This document shows positions 1 through 9,264 of a stretch of 64,000 bases of DNA, in pieces. The stretch lies in NCBI RefSeq assembly GCF_017744045.1, contig NZ_JAGHRD010000001.1; one strand, given 5' to 3'. Origin of the DNA: Pelagimonas sp017744045. Its GTDB lineage: Bacteria > Pseudomonadota > Alphaproteobacteria > Rhodobacterales > Rhodobacteraceae. Every line of letters starts with the position of its first letter. The stretch's first letter is position 1. The notes under the pieces were generated by a model. The model saw only the letters and a list, made by a program, of their open reading frames with translations. It was not told where the DNA came from and did no database searches. A program made the translations under genes and the position numbers.

Positions 1-1
1 T

Positions 2-3000
2 GCGGCAACGCAGGCCACGGCGAGCTTGGCCAAGGATGCCACACCCCCGACTGGCCACTCAGTCAGCTTTGACGCGGCGATCTACAACGCCGCCAACCAA
101 AGCGCGGGCAGCTTCACCTTTGCAGCTGCTGAGGTCGGGGCGGGATACGCCTATACGATTTCCTCGGATGGCGGCGGCACAAACGTGACCGGCACGGGGA
201 CTATCGCGACAGCAACGGATCAGATCACCGGGATCGATCTCTCAGGCTTGGGCGATGGAACGCTGACCTTGTCCGTTGTTCTGACCGATAGCTTGGGCAA
301 TTCCGCGCCAGCGGTAACCGATACGGCCACCAAAGACGTGGTTGCGCCGGTTCTGGCCTTTGATTCACCGCTTGCCGGGGATGATCAGGTCAGCGGAGCT
401 GAAGCGAGCACTGTCACCGTTTCCGGCACGGCAGCAGGCGCTGAGGATGGGCAGCTTGTGACTCTGTCGATCACCGATAGCGGCTCGGGGTCTTTGAGCC
501 CAACGGCCAATGTCTCTGGCGGGATTTGGAGCACTGTTGTTGATATGTCCGGCCTTGCCGATGGCACGATCAACATGACGGCGGATGTGTCCGATGTGGC
601 AGGCAATGCGGCGACACAGGCCACGGCGAGCTTGGCCAAGGATGCCACGCAACCAACCGGTTTTGCGGCACCTTTCGATGCGGCGATTTACAACGCGTCG
701 ACGCAAAGCGCGGCCAGCTTTACCTTCTCCGGTGCTGAGGTCGGCACGACTTACAACTATACGATCTCCTCTGACGGAGGTGGCACGGATGTCACCGGCA
801 CTGGGGTTATCGCAACCGCGACCGACCAGATCACCGGGATTGACCTGTCTGGCTTGGGGGATGGCACGCTGACCCTGTCGGCGACCCTGACCGATGCCCT
901 GGGCAATGTTGGGGCCGCGGTCACAGACACGGCAACCAAGGACGTGGCGGCACCGACTATCGCCTTTGACTCACCGCTTGTTGGTGACGATCAGGTCAGC
1001 GGGGCCGAGGCTTCGACCGTGACCCTGTCCGGAACCACAACCGGTGCTGAGGATGGTCAGACCGTCTCTCTGACCGTAGCCGACAGCGGATCAACAGTTT
1101 TGACGCCGACAGCAACGGTTTCCGGCGGCGTCTGGAGCACTGTTGTTGACATGTCTGGCTTGGTGGATGGCACCGTCACTTTGACAGCAGATGTCTCGGA
1201 TGTGGCCGCCAATGCTGCCACGCAGGCAACTGCCAGCCTGTTCAAGGACACAACCGCCCCAACAGGGTTCGGCGCGACCTTTGACACAGCGATTTTCAAC
1301 GCGGCCAACGAAACGGCAGGCAGCTTTACCTTCTCGGGGGCCGAGATTGGGGCGACTTTTGCCTATACGATCTCGTCCGATGCCGGAGGTACGGATGTCA
1401 CCGGCACAAGTACGATTGCAACCGCGACGGACCAGATCAGCGGTCTTGATCTCTCTGGTCTGAACGACGGGACCTTGACCCTGTCGGTGACATTGACTGA
1501 CGCCTTAGGCAATGCCAGCGCAGCCGTGACGGATACCGCAACCAAGGATGCTGCGGTTCCGACGATCAGCTTTGACTCGCCCCTGTCCGCGGACGACCTT
1601 GTCAACAATGCCGAAGCAGGCGCGGTTACCCTTTCTGGGACAACCACAGATGTGGAAAACGGCCAGACCGTCACCTTGGTGGTCACAGATTCGGCAACAG
1701 CCGGCCTGACCTTCAACCCGACCGTGACCGGCAATGTCTGGAGCGTAACGGTTGACCTGTCCGGTCTTGGCGATGGCACGCTTTCATTGACGGCGGATGT
1801 GTCTGACGTTGCAGGCAATGCCGCGCCACAGGCAACAGCCAACTTGACCATGGACACAACGGCACCATCAGGGTTCGGAGCCAGCTTTGACGCTTCGGTC
1901 ATCAACGCAGCCAATGCGTCCTCGGGCAGCTTTACCTTCTCCGGGGCCGAAGTTGGCGCGACCTATGCCTTTACCATCTCGTCTGATGGCGGCGGCACGG
2001 ATGTCACGGGCACAGGCACGATCGCAACCGCGACGGATCAGATCAGCGGCCTGGACCTGTCCGGGTTGGGGGATGGCGAGCTGACGCTCTCCGTTACGTT
2101 GACCGACAGCTTTGACAACGAAAGCACCCCGGCCACAGATACCGTCGACAAGGAAACCACCGTACCAACAGTGACCTTGGTTGCACCGACAACGCCGCAA
2201 TCTGAGCCATTTGATGTCACAGTGACCTTTAGCGAAGCGGTCACGGGTCTTGCGACCGGCGGATTTACCATCTCGGGCGGCACGGCCACCACTCTGACCG
2301 GCAGCAATGCGGATTACGTTCTGACTGTGACGCCGGATCATGATGGTGAGATCACGATTGTTCTGGATGCCGGCGCAGCCTCTGATGCCAGCGGCAACCC
2401 GAATGATGAAAGCAACGAAGTCACTGTGACGGCCGATCTGACCGGCACGCCAGATCCGGCTGCCGCTGATGCAGATGGTGACGGTGTTGCTGACAGCAAA
2501 GAAAGTGCCACAGCGGACCGCGACGGTGACAGTATCCCGGACGCAGCGGATTATGATCCTACGGGTTATTTCTACTGCGAAGATGACGGGCGCATTCTGT
2601 CGGGTGGCGGTATCACGGTATCCGGCCCGTCCGGATCCAACAGCTCGGTTGGTACGACTAACGACATCACCATTGTTCAGGACGGTTCATCTGGCTTCTA
2701 CCAGTGGTTCGCCCTGCGGCCAGGCACCTATTCGGTGACGTATAACTATCCGGCAACGGCGGGCATCCCGAGCACGACACGTCTGTCTTCGGGCACTCTG
2801 GACGTGACCAGCTTGTTGCCATCTGATCCGGCGGTTCTGGGCTCGACCGAGTTTGGCAGCACTGGTGAGTTGGCGGATGCCTCCTTGGCAGCCAACCCGA
2901 CCTTCTACAGCAGCTTTGTGATCGAAGCGGGCGACCCGGATGTCTTGGCCAACAACATCCCGTTGACCCAATGTGCCGAGAACCCGGTGATTGTCAGCGC

Positions 3001-4789
3001 AACTGATGACGGGGCCGAAGCCAATGGTGCAACAACGGATGCCATTGGCTTTACCATTGCTCAGGATCGCATTTCGGCTCTGGATACCGTTGTGTCCTAT
3101 AGCATGAGCGGTACAGCGACGGATGGCACAGACTACACCGCCGCCAGTGGCACCCTGACCATTCCGGCGGGTGACCTGACAGCGGCCGTTGATCTGGATG
3201 TCATCGAGGACGCGTTTGTCGAAGGCACCGAAACCGCCATTCTGACCCTGACGGCAGTGACATCGGGCGATGACGTGACCATACTCAGCACGGTTTCAGC
3301 GGATTTGTCTGGTACGGCCAACATCACTGACGACGACGTCGCTTCGATTGCGGTGACCAACCTGGATCTAACCGCTTCGGAAAACGGGAATGACAACGCC
3401 TCGATGAGCTTTGTCTTGCTGGGCCAGCCAACCGCAGATGTGACCTTGTCTTTCGCGGGGGATGCGCAATGTAGCGTGTCGCCGGCGACGATCACCTTTA
3501 CATCGGCGAATTTCGACACCGCGCAGGTGCTGACAATCAGCGCACGTGATGACGATGACGTTGAAGGCACCCATAGCTGTCAGCCAACGGTCAGCGTTGC
3601 TTCTTCGGATACACGCTTTGACGGGTTCGCCCTGTCACTGGCGGCTGTTTCGGTCACTGACGATTTGGTTGACCAGATCCGCGATCCGCTGACCGAAATC
3701 CTCAAGGACGATTTTGAGGAAACAGTGCGCAGCCAGCAGCGTCAGTTCAGCCGCATGGCCAAAGGGGCGCTTGGGCGGTTGCATGAAGGTCGCGAAGATC
3801 AGCAATGTGGAACGATTGCCAGCCCGGATGTGACCGGCAGCCTGACCATCACGGATCAAAGCGCCAATAGCGACGGGAAGTTTGGGTGGGAAACCTATAA
3901 CTGCCAGACCTCGCGACGCGAGATCCTGGATGGCAGCTTCTCGCTGAATTGGACGCCGGATCAGGGGACGCAGGCCATTCTGCAATTCTCGCGCCAGACC
4001 GAGCGGTACCTGTCGGATGATGCCATTCGCGGCTTCTTCTGGGGCGGCTATTTCAGCCAGAACAGTGTCGATGGCACCGCAGATGGATCGATCACCGGTT
4101 ACGGTCTGAATGCAGGGATTTACGGCGCACAAGCGACTGGCAGCGGGTTGTTCGTGGACTATTACGGCTCGGCCGCCGTTGGTCTGCACAGCTACGATCT
4201 GACCTTTGACTCGGCTTTGGGGGACATCGACGCTGAGGGGGATTATTCCTATGTCGCCCTGTTCGGTGGTGTCGCTCTGAGTGGTAAGCGCGACTATGAC
4301 ACCTACTCGATCAGCCCACGTATCGGTCTGGATGTGGCTCAGGCTTGGGTCAGCGATGCCGATGTGACCGCGCGCCAGTTGGGTCAGACGGATACCGGAA
4401 CCATTGACCTGCCAAACTTCAGCGGTGCCCGCATCTATGCCGAGGTCGAGTTCTCGGGTCTGACATCCCGGAAGGGCGCGGACAGCATCGGGGCCATGAT
4501 GACCGAGGTCAGCATCGCGCCACGTCTGGCCTGTGAATACTCGTCCTATTCGAACGATCAGGACTGTAGTGCAGGTATCAATCTGGCGGTCTCTTCGACA
4601 CAAAAGGACAAGGGTTTGTCCTATGAGTTCGAGATTGATTATGAGCGCATGGATGAACTGAACCGCTTCTTCCTCAGCTTCTCGCGCGAACGTCGCTTTG
4701 CCGATGATCGCGGGTCTGTTGTGACACGCCTGTCCATGCCAGACACTGAGAGCCTGACGGTGGAACACAAGGTCAAGGTGGACTTCTGA
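2..4789 (+). CDS. Giant Ig-like repeat surface protein with C-terminal autotransporter-like barrel (5' end outside window)
   Basis: The reading frame is open to the left edge, so the true start lies upstream and only about 1595 residues are seen. Two alternating Ig-like domain types of about 100 residues each form a 202-residue unit; the B-type domain (TISSDGGGTDVTG, then DLSGLGDGTLTLS) recurs four times in the first 700 residues. After these come another Ig-like domain, an acidic thrombospondin-type-3-like calcium segment (DADGDGVADS and DRDGDSIPDA, near residue 820), a Calx-beta-like domain (TDGTDYTAASGTLTI), and from about residue 1240 a beta-rich region ending in VDF. A terminal Phe is typical of outer-membrane barrels. 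This fits a type V-like surface adhesin: passenger of repeats, barrel at the C-terminus. Adhesion or biofilm function is inferred from domain type only. It converges on the type II secretion genes and shares a terminator with them. Confidence 0.8.
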   Translation, partial: AATQATASLAKDATPPTGHSVSFDAAIYNAANQSAGSFTFAAAEVGAGYAYTISSDGGGTNVTGTGTIATATDQITGIDLSGLGDGTLTLSVVLTDSLGNSAPAVTDTATKDVVAPVLAFDSPLAGDDQVSGAEASTVTVSGTAAGAEDGQLVTLSITDSGSGSLSPTANVSGGIWSTVVDMSGLADGTINMTADVSDVAGNAATQATASLAKDATQPTGFAAPFDAAIYNASTQSAASFTFSGAEVGTTYNYTISSDGGGTDVTGTGVIATATDQITGIDLSGLGDGTLTLSATLTDALGNVGAAVTDTATKDVAAPTIAFDSPLVGDDQVSGAEASTVTLSGTTTGAEDGQTVSLTVADSGSTVLTPTATVSGGVWSTVVDMSGLVDGTVTLTADVSDVAANAATQATASLFKDTTAPTGFGATFDTAIFNAANETAGSFTFSGAEIGATFAYTISSDAGGTDVTGTSTIATATDQISGLDLSGLNDGTLTLSVTLTDALGNASAAVTDTATKDAAVPTISFDSPLSADDLVNNAEAGAVTLSGTTTDVENGQTVTLVVTDSATAGLTFNPTVTGNVWSVTVDLSGLGDGTLSLTADVSDVAGNAAPQATANLTMDTTAPSGFGASFDASVINAANASSGSFTFSGAEVGATYAFTISSDGGGTDVTGTGTIATATDQISGLDLSGLGDGELTLSVTLTDSFDNESTPATDTVDKETTVPTVTLVAPTTPQSEPFDVTVTFSEAVTGLATGGFTISGGTATTLTGSNADYVLTVTPDHDGEITIVLDAGAASDASGNPNDESNEVTVTADLTGTPDPAAADADGDGVADSKESATADRDGDSIPDAADYDPTGYFYCEDDGRILSGGGITVSGPSGSNSSVGTTNDITIVQDGSSGFYQWFALRPGTYSVTYNYPATAGIPSTTRLSSGTLDVTSLLPSDPAVLGSTEFGSTGELADASLAANPTFYSSFVIEAGDPDVLANNIPLTQCAENPVIVSATDDGAEANGATTDAIGFTIAQDRISALDTVVSYSMSGTATDGTDYTAASGTLTIPAGDLTAAVDLDVIEDAFVEGTETAILTLTAVTSGDDVTILSTVSADLSGTANITDDDVASIAVTNLDLTASENGNDNASMSFVLLGQPTADVTLSFAGDAQCSVSPATITFTSANFDTAQVLTISARDDDDVEGTHSCQPTVSVASSDTRFDGFALSLAAVSVTDDLVDQIRDPLTEILKDDFEETVRSQQRQFSRMAKGALGRLHEGREDQQCGTIASPDVTGSLTITDQSANSDGKFGWETYNCQTSRREILDGSFSLNWTPDQGTQAILQFSRQTERYLSDDAIRGFFWGGYFSQNSVDGTADGSITGYGLNAGIYGAQATGSGLFVDYYGSAAVGLHSYDLTFDSALGDIDAEGDYSYVALFGGVALSGKRDYDTYSISPRIGLDVAQAWVSDADVTARQLGQTDTGTIDLPNFSGARIYAEVEFSGLTSRKGADSIGAMMTEVSIAPRLACEYSSYSNDQDCSAGINLAVSSTQKDKGLSYEFEIDYERMDELNRFFLSFSRERRFADDRGSVVTRLSMPDTESLTVEHKVKVDF
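15..2150 (+). repeat. Tandem coding repeats, exact 606 bp period
   Basis: A marker motif (CAGATCA[CG]CGG) occurs at 221, 827, 1433 and 2039, each 606 bases apart, so four B-type and three intervening A-type Ig-like domains have been copied without any length change. The last B-type domain ends near 2150, where the sequence switches to a different Ig-like domain. More units probably lie upstream of the window. Confidence 0.85.
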
Positions 4790-4803
4790 TCAAAAAGAAA
4801 TTG

Positions 4804-4828
4804 ACCGCCCCGGCATGTTCGGGGCGGT
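4804..4828. terminator. Bidirectional rho-independent terminator
   Basis: Perfect 9 bp stem ACCGCCCCG / CGGGGCGGT with a 7-base loop. It is followed on the plus strand by TTCTTGTT and on the minus strand by a T-rich run (complement of aaaaagaaa). It lies between the convergent ends of the surface protein gene and gspM and can serve both. Confidence 0.85.
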
Positions 4829-4838
4829 TTCTTGTTGC

Positions 4839-5342
4839 CTACTGAGCGGGTGTTTGCAGTTCGATCCGCGCTGAAACCCGGCTGGGCGTATCTTTGGCCT
4901 GAAACTGGTAGCTTTTGATCGTGTAGCCCCATTCAGGGTGCGAGGATGTAAGCCAGGTCGCCAGACGGATGAAATCAACATCATCAAACCGCAACAGCAC
5001 GCCGTTTTGCGTTTCCGCGCCCAATTCCGTCAATGACGACCACAGTTTTGCGCGTCTTAGCCCGTCTTCTAGCCCGCTCATGCCGACGGGTTCGTAGGTT
5101 TTCAGGGGCTCATCCGTGGTTTCGGTGGTCAGTAAGTTGGCCTCGGCGGAGCGATCCAGCACCCATTGATACAAGGCCTTTGAGTCATCGACGCTTTGCT
5201 CGGCAGCTTGGCGCTGTTCCTGCAAAGGCGAAAGAACCCCAACTGCCAGACCGGCGGGTAATGCTACGCCAGCCATCAACCCCAACAGGATTTGCTCGCG
5301 TCGGCTGAGCGTGGCGGCAAGGCTGGCCAATTGGGCTATCAT
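4839..5342 (-). CDS. gspM: Type II secretion inner-membrane protein GspM
   Basis: A 167-residue protein with a short cytoplasmic N-terminus, one membrane segment (LLGLMAGVALPAGLAVGVL, about residues 19-37) and a periplasmic coiled/ferredoxin-like remainder, the plan of GspM. In the T2SS inner-membrane platform GspM pairs with GspL. Its start overlaps the gspL stop by 4 bases, so the two are translationally coupled. It is the last gene of the leftward gspG-M operon; no gspN follows, which is common in this system. Sequence identity in this family is low, so position and topology carry much of the call. Confidence 0.85.
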   Translation of the reverse strand: MIAQLASLAATLSRREQILLGLMAGVALPAGLAVGVLSPLQEQRQAAEQSVDDSKALYQWVLDRSAEANLLTTETTDEPLKTYEPVGMSGLEDGLRRAKLWSSLTELGAETQNGVLLRFDDVDFIRLATWLTSSHPEWGYTIKSYQFQAKDTPSRVSARIELQTPAQ

Positions 5343-6529
5343 TCGCCGCCCTCCGAAATCTGAGGCACTACAGCGTAATCGGCACGAATGCCATCCCGGC
5401 TGGTTTCCGTCCGAGAATCGCGCAGCGTTACCGTGTAACCCTCAGCCCGAATAGCCTCCGCCAGGGTGTCGACCGAGGCAAAATCAGACAGGATCGCCAC
5501 AACCCGCATCCCGTCTTTCTCATCATAACGGACAAGCTCTGGTTTTGCCTGCGCGGCGTGCAAAATCTGCGCGATTTGAACACCCATATCCAAGGGATCG
5601 AGCGGTTTGGTTGGGGCCTCGTCAGTCGCTTTCATAGCGTCCAAAGCGCGCGTGACTTGCAGCCGCACATCCAGAACCGGCGCGCCTTTGGTAAAGGTCT
5701 CTTGAACCTCTGAAGTGATCAGATTTGCCAAGTCTCGGGATTGCGATTGATTGCGTTGCAAGGCCAGCCATTCACCGCCCGCCCAGATGCCCGCCGCCAA
5801 GGAAGCCGCCAGCCCGGCCCAGACCCAGGGGCGGATTTGTTTTTCTACGCGGTCCTTTGCGGCGGCTGGATTGCTGCGCAGGTCCAGTTCCAATTCGCCA
5901 TGGCCCAGCGTCTTGGGATTTATCTGGAACCTGTCCAATTCCTTGACATCAGTCACCACGGGGACAGACGCATCAGCCGCCAAGGTTGAGACTTGCTCTG
6001 GCAGGTTTCCTATTGCCAGAATGGCCTTGGGCGCAGGCCCGTTTTCAATCGTCTGACGCATAGCGGCAATTGCCAGTGGAATCAGTGCTGTCATCCCGTC
6101 ATCTGGCCCAAAACGCAGGCTTAAACCCGGGTGCCCGTCAATCTCAGCCGGTTGAACCACCCATAGATCGAGGGCGGCGGGCAAAGACATATAATCTGGT
6201 AAGACAGCGCGACCGGGGAGTTTTTGCAGATCGGCTAGCCAGGCCTTTTCCGCCGCGAAAACCGTATTCCAAGGGGCTTTCTTTTTCGGGTCGAGGCCAG
6301 ACACAAAGGGCCGCATAGCGATTTGATCCGGTTTCAAACCCAGCTTGTCCGACAATTGCCGCAACGCGACCTGCTCACGCGCCTGACCACGCAATCGCGG
6401 CGGTAAGTCCAAATGAACAAGGGGAACGTCGCAGCCCGAGACCAATGTCACCTGACGGTTTGTGGCCTCGGCTTCGCCCGCGCGAACAAACATTTGCGCC
6501 ATATCAGGTTGTGGGGCGGATTGGCGCAA
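5339..6529 (-). CDS. gspL: Type II secretion cytoplasmic-membrane platform protein GspL
   Basis: A 396-residue GspL. The N-terminal cytoplasmic actin-like domain is recognisable (VPLVHLDLPPRLRGQAREQV near residue 36, which binds the GspE ATPase in this family), followed by a membrane segment at about residues 230-250 (VWAGLAASLAAGIWAGGEWL) and a periplasmic ferredoxin-like domain. The TTG start at 6529 has a GGAG about 8 bases upstream; the ATG at 6502 is an alternative with no visible ribosome site. The gene is separated from gspK by a 266 bp repeat element, so it may need its own promoter or readthrough. Confidence 0.88.
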   Translation of the reverse strand: MRQSAPQPDMAQMFVRAGEAEATNRQVTLVSGCDVPLVHLDLPPRLRGQAREQVALRQLSDKLGLKPDQIAMRPFVSGLDPKKKAPWNTVFAAEKAWLADLQKLPGRAVLPDYMSLPAALDLWVVQPAEIDGHPGLSLRFGPDDGMTALIPLAIAAMRQTIENGPAPKAILAIGNLPEQVSTLAADASVPVVTDVKELDRFQINPKTLGHGELELDLRSNPAAAKDRVEKQIRPWVWAGLAASLAAGIWAGGEWLALQRNQSQSRDLANLITSEVQETFTKGAPVLDVRLQVTRALDAMKATDEAPTKPLDPLDMGVQIAQILHAAQAKPELVRYDEKDGMRVVAILSDFASVDTLAEAIRAEGYTVTLRDSRTETSRDGIRADYAVVPQISEGGE

Positions 6530-6597
6530 ATCTGGTCTCCGGTCGTGGTGTAGCCTTGGGCAGAATGCCGATTGGGCGGTTCAAGTGCAATGGGTCG

Positions 6598-6863
6598 AGG
6601 GTCAGGCCCCATTACTTAACAACGCTCAGGTCGCCAGATTTTGTTCCAAACCAGGAATATACCCGCAGGAATAGTGGTTCTATTTCAAGGGTATATAACG
6701 CAGTTTGGGGCAAAATCTGGCGAACCCGCAGGGCATGGAGCAATACATGCTCTCAGCGGCTCGATTTTCTTGCCAAGGCAACCAGCCTTGTCTGCGAAAT
6801 TCAAACCTCTGATAACACGTATTTTTCCATGCTGAGCATTGTGAAGTAATGGGGCCTGACCCT
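6598..6863. mobile_element. 266 bp inverted-repeat element, copy 1 (MITE/REP-like)
   Basis: Fills most of the gap between gspK and gspL. The ends are inverted copies of AGGGTCAGGCCCCATTA (17 bp, perfect), extending to 32 bp arms (6598-6629 and 6832-6863) with two mismatches. An internal stem CGCCAGATTTTG / CAAAATCTGGCG is perfect. A second copy of identical length lies at 14566-14831 and differs at about 14 positions by eye. No transposase is encoded and no target-site duplication is visible. It looks like a non-autonomous element mobilised in trans. The terminal GGGTCAGGCCCC resembles ends seen around REP-associated Y1 transposases, but that link is inference. The right end supplies two bases of the gspK stop codon. 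Confidence 0.85.
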
Positions 6864-7809
6864 ATGGGCGTCGCGTTTGGCGCCACAGCACCTCGAACAC
6901 GGGTGGTCGCCCCTTGCGATGCAACACGGTTTCGCGACGCGCTGTCAGCTTGTCGATTTTGGTCTGCGATTGGACAAGAAACCATTCAGAAGCAACGGAA
7001 ATATGTTGTTCCGTCAAAAGCAAAGGGTCAACTTCATCCCCCTGGCCATCGCGCTCTTCCTCGGTGGGCAAACGCGCAGCTGCCAGGAAATCGGTGGTGG
7101 ATTGAAACGGGTCCTGGTCACGCGCGGCCAAAAGCCGGGCACGGGTGGCGGGCGGCAGATTGGGCAGGAAGGCAGCCAGCACTTCTGGTTTGGCCGTGTT
7201 GACGTTCAAGGTTGAATCCCCCGGCAAGGCGGTGAGATAGGGCTGCATTTTCGCGAAATTCTTATCCGACAGCGAAGGGATCGCCCGCAACTGCTCTAGC
7301 GTTAAAACCGCACCGCCAACCGGGTCCAGGGCAGGTTGCATCTGCCGCCAAACCGCGCGGTCACTTGGTCCTCCGGGTTGGAGAAAGGCGCGGATGTCTC
7401 TCCCCAATTCGGGCGACAGAACGAGGATCTTTAGCAGGCTATCAAAGGCGTTTTGCGCCACGAGGTTGTCGGCATCCACCAGCCAGTTCACGTTGAACCG
7501 GCCCTGCATATCTTGCAGTGATCCGGTCACCTGACCACGGGCCAGATCAACCGGTGGCAAAGGTTTTGCCCAAGCCTCGCCCAGGTGATCAATGCCGTTC
7601 AGATCACGGGCAAGCGTTTCAAATGCAAAGGCATCAAAAGCGTCGAGGTTCAGGGAGGTTTGTTCGGCCCCGGAGCCTGAAACCAATCGCGCCCGTCCGG
7701 CCTCGGACCGCGAAAGCAGAAAGACCGAAACGGCAGCAAGTGCCGCGACAAGGATCAGCGCATTCACCAGCACAAAGCCGCGATCTTTATGTGGGGTCCC
7801 GACCATCAA
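6862..7809 (-). CDS. gspK: Type II secretion minor pseudopilin GspK
   Basis: A 315-residue protein, the long pseudopilin expected at this operon position. The prepilin-like N-terminus RGFVLVNALILVAALAAVS lacks the Glu at position +5, which is characteristic of GspK, the subunit thought to cap the pseudopilus. A large periplasmic domain follows, with the family's helix-hairpin-like region (LNVNTAKPEVLAAFLPNLPP). The start overlaps the gspJ stop by 4 bases. The TAG stop is formed by one flanking base plus the AG of the inserted element; without the insertion the frame would run only five codons further to a TGA at 6581-6583, so the tail is marginally shortened. Confidence 0.92.
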   Translation of the reverse strand: MMVGTPHKDRGFVLVNALILVAALAAVSVFLLSRSEAGRARLVSGSGAEQTSLNLDAFDAFAFETLARDLNGIDHLGEAWAKPLPPVDLARGQVTGSLQDMQGRFNVNWLVDADNLVAQNAFDSLLKILVLSPELGRDIRAFLQPGGPSDRAVWRQMQPALDPVGGAVLTLEQLRAIPSLSDKNFAKMQPYLTALPGDSTLNVNTAKPEVLAAFLPNLPPATRARLLAARDQDPFQSTTDFLAAARLPTEEERDGQGDEVDPLLLTEQHISVASEWFLVQSQTKIDKLTARRETVLHRKGRPPVFEVLWRQTRRP

Positions 7810-8459
7810 AAGCTTTGCACCAATGTGATCGGTCCGACGCCCTCAAGCGTGAAGCTCAGTTCAATCGCCTGGGGCAGGGCGCTGGAATAAACCTCGGGGG
7901 CGGCTCCGGCGCTGTCACCATCGCCGCCGCTATCCGTTGCCCCGACCGATCCGCTGTTTAACCCGTCGATCCAACCGCGCCCGGTGACGTAGCTGCGAAT
8001 GCGCAAATCGCTGACATTGCTTAGAATCTGCTGGTCACCGGATTTCGAACTGGTGTCCAAAGGTGTCAGCGTCACCCAGCTGCGCCGGGTTAATCCGTTT
8101 TCATCCAGCGACCATTCCACCCGATGAAACCCATCATCAATTGACCCATCCGCCAGGAATGCGGGCTGCCCGGCCACTGAGATGGACAGAGTCTGCCCCC
8201 GAAAGCGCAAGGCAGATTGCGGGGGTTGGCGGTTTGGCGGGTAAAACGCCATGGGAACAATGGCCGAAAGATCTGCTCGCAACAAAGTCAGAGCGCGGGA
8301 CAAGGCCGCATTGTCGTCGACATGCTCAAGGATGATGTCGCGATTGCGCAACATGCCGGTCAGGGCCTGTGATCCCATCACCGCGACTAGGGCGAAAATT
8401 GACAAGGCCACCACCAATTCGATCAGGCTTAGACCGGTATCGGATCTTTGCGCCTTCAT
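7806..8459 (-). CDS. gspJ: Type II secretion minor pseudopilin GspJ
   Basis: A 217-residue pseudopilin with the class III leader and methylation motif GLSLIELVVALSIFALV near residue 9, processed by the prepilin peptidase encoded nearby (gspO). GspJ joins GspI and GspK at the tip of the pseudopilus. A Gly/Asp/Ser-rich loop (GDGDSAGAAPE) lies in the periplasmic domain. It overlaps its neighbours by 4 bases on each side. Confidence 0.92.
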   Translation of the reverse strand: MKAQRSDTGLSLIELVVALSIFALVAVMGSQALTGMLRNRDIILEHVDDNAALSRALTLLRADLSAIVPMAFYPPNRQPPQSALRFRGQTLSISVAGQPAFLADGSIDDGFHRVEWSLDENGLTRRSWVTLTPLDTSSKSGDQQILSNVSDLRIRSYVTGRGWIDGLNSGSVGATDSGGDGDSAGAAPEVYSSALPQAIELSFTLEGVGPITLVQSF

Positions 8460-8830
8460 GGGCCAGTCCTGCGCGAGAGGTAAGTCACCAATTGCGCGCC
8501 TTCGCCATTGCTGCTGCGCGCGGTGACGCGTGCCTCAACCAATCCACCGGCTGTGGTTTGGCGGTCGACCGAAATCTTAAACTCATACGGCCCCATCTGC
8601 ACTTGCGTCGGAATCTGTGCGTTGGGACCCAAGAGCTGCAACTGCTCCACATGATTGCGCGCGACAAGACGGGCCAGCAGGCGCGGCGTCTCGGCACCAA
8701 TATTGCGTTGCGATTGATCGACAGCTTGCAAGGCACCGATGGTCCCAATCGTCAAAATCAGGATGGCAACCGCCAGCTCAACCAGCGTGATCCCTTTGTC
8801 CTGTCGGGCTTTGATCAATTTCCGGAACAT
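8456..8830 (-). CDS. gspI: Type II secretion minor pseudopilin GspI
   Basis: A 124-residue pseudopilin of the usual GspI length. The leader KARQDK precedes the cleavage and methylation motif GITLVELAVAILILTIGTIGA. It overlaps the end of gspH by 16 bases and gspJ by 4, and lies in the conserved G-H-I-J-K order. Confidence 0.92.
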   Translation of the reverse strand: MFRKLIKARQDKGITLVELAVAILILTIGTIGALQAVDQSQRNIGAETPRLLARLVARNHVEQLQLLGPNAQIPTQVQMGPYEFKISVDRQTTAGGLVEARVTARSSNGEGAQLVTYLSRRTGP

Positions 8831-9264
8831 CGCAGCCCCGTCAACCCATCATGGTCACATTGATTTTGCCCACCAAAGGAAATGCGAAACGGAGTGACCA
8901 TTCCGGACGGCAAGAGGACAATGTCGGGCGTTTGCGCCGGTCGCAGCTTGGCAGATAGCGACACGCGCCCGCTCCAGTCACGTTCCGTGGTATCCGTTTG
9001 CCAGCCGTTTAACTGCAGCCCGGCAGACTCAAACGACGTGGTCGAGATCAGCAAGCCACGGGGTTGACCCGAATGAATGGCCTGGTCCCGTTGGGTATCA
9101 AAAAGGGTTTGAAAAACCGCCATGTCGCGATCTTCGGGCGCGCTTTGCCGTGACAGGGCGAGGCTGGCCCCAACGGCAAGAACGGACAGAATGGCGACAC
9201 TGACCAGCAGTTCGATCAGGGTAAACCCTTGGTCTGTCGCGTTTTCTGTTACTTCAGCATCCAC
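8815..9264 (-). CDS. gspH: Type II secretion minor pseudopilin GspH
   Basis: A 149-residue pseudopilin. The N-terminal motif GFTLIELLVSVAILSVLAVG follows a leader of about 13 residues and carries the invariant Glu at +5. It overlaps gspG by 16 bases. Role: minor subunit linking the tip complex to the GspG fibre. Confidence 0.92.
   Translation of the reverse strand: MDAEVTENATDQGFTLIELLVSVAILSVLAVGASLALSRQSAPEDRDMAVFQTLFDTQRDQAIHSGQPRGLLISTTSFESAGLQLNGWQTDTTERDWSGRVSLSAKLRPAQTPDIVLLPSGMVTPFRISFGGQNQCDHDGLTGLRCSGN

Noticed and set aside
15..2150. Regular repeats resembling a CRISPR or satellite
   Set aside because: Period of 606 bp lies within one open frame and matches Ig-like protein domains.
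3635..4768. 377-codon antisense ORF inside the surface protein gene
   Set aside because: A shadow of G+C-rich third positions; no ribosome site and the plus-strand protein is clearly real.
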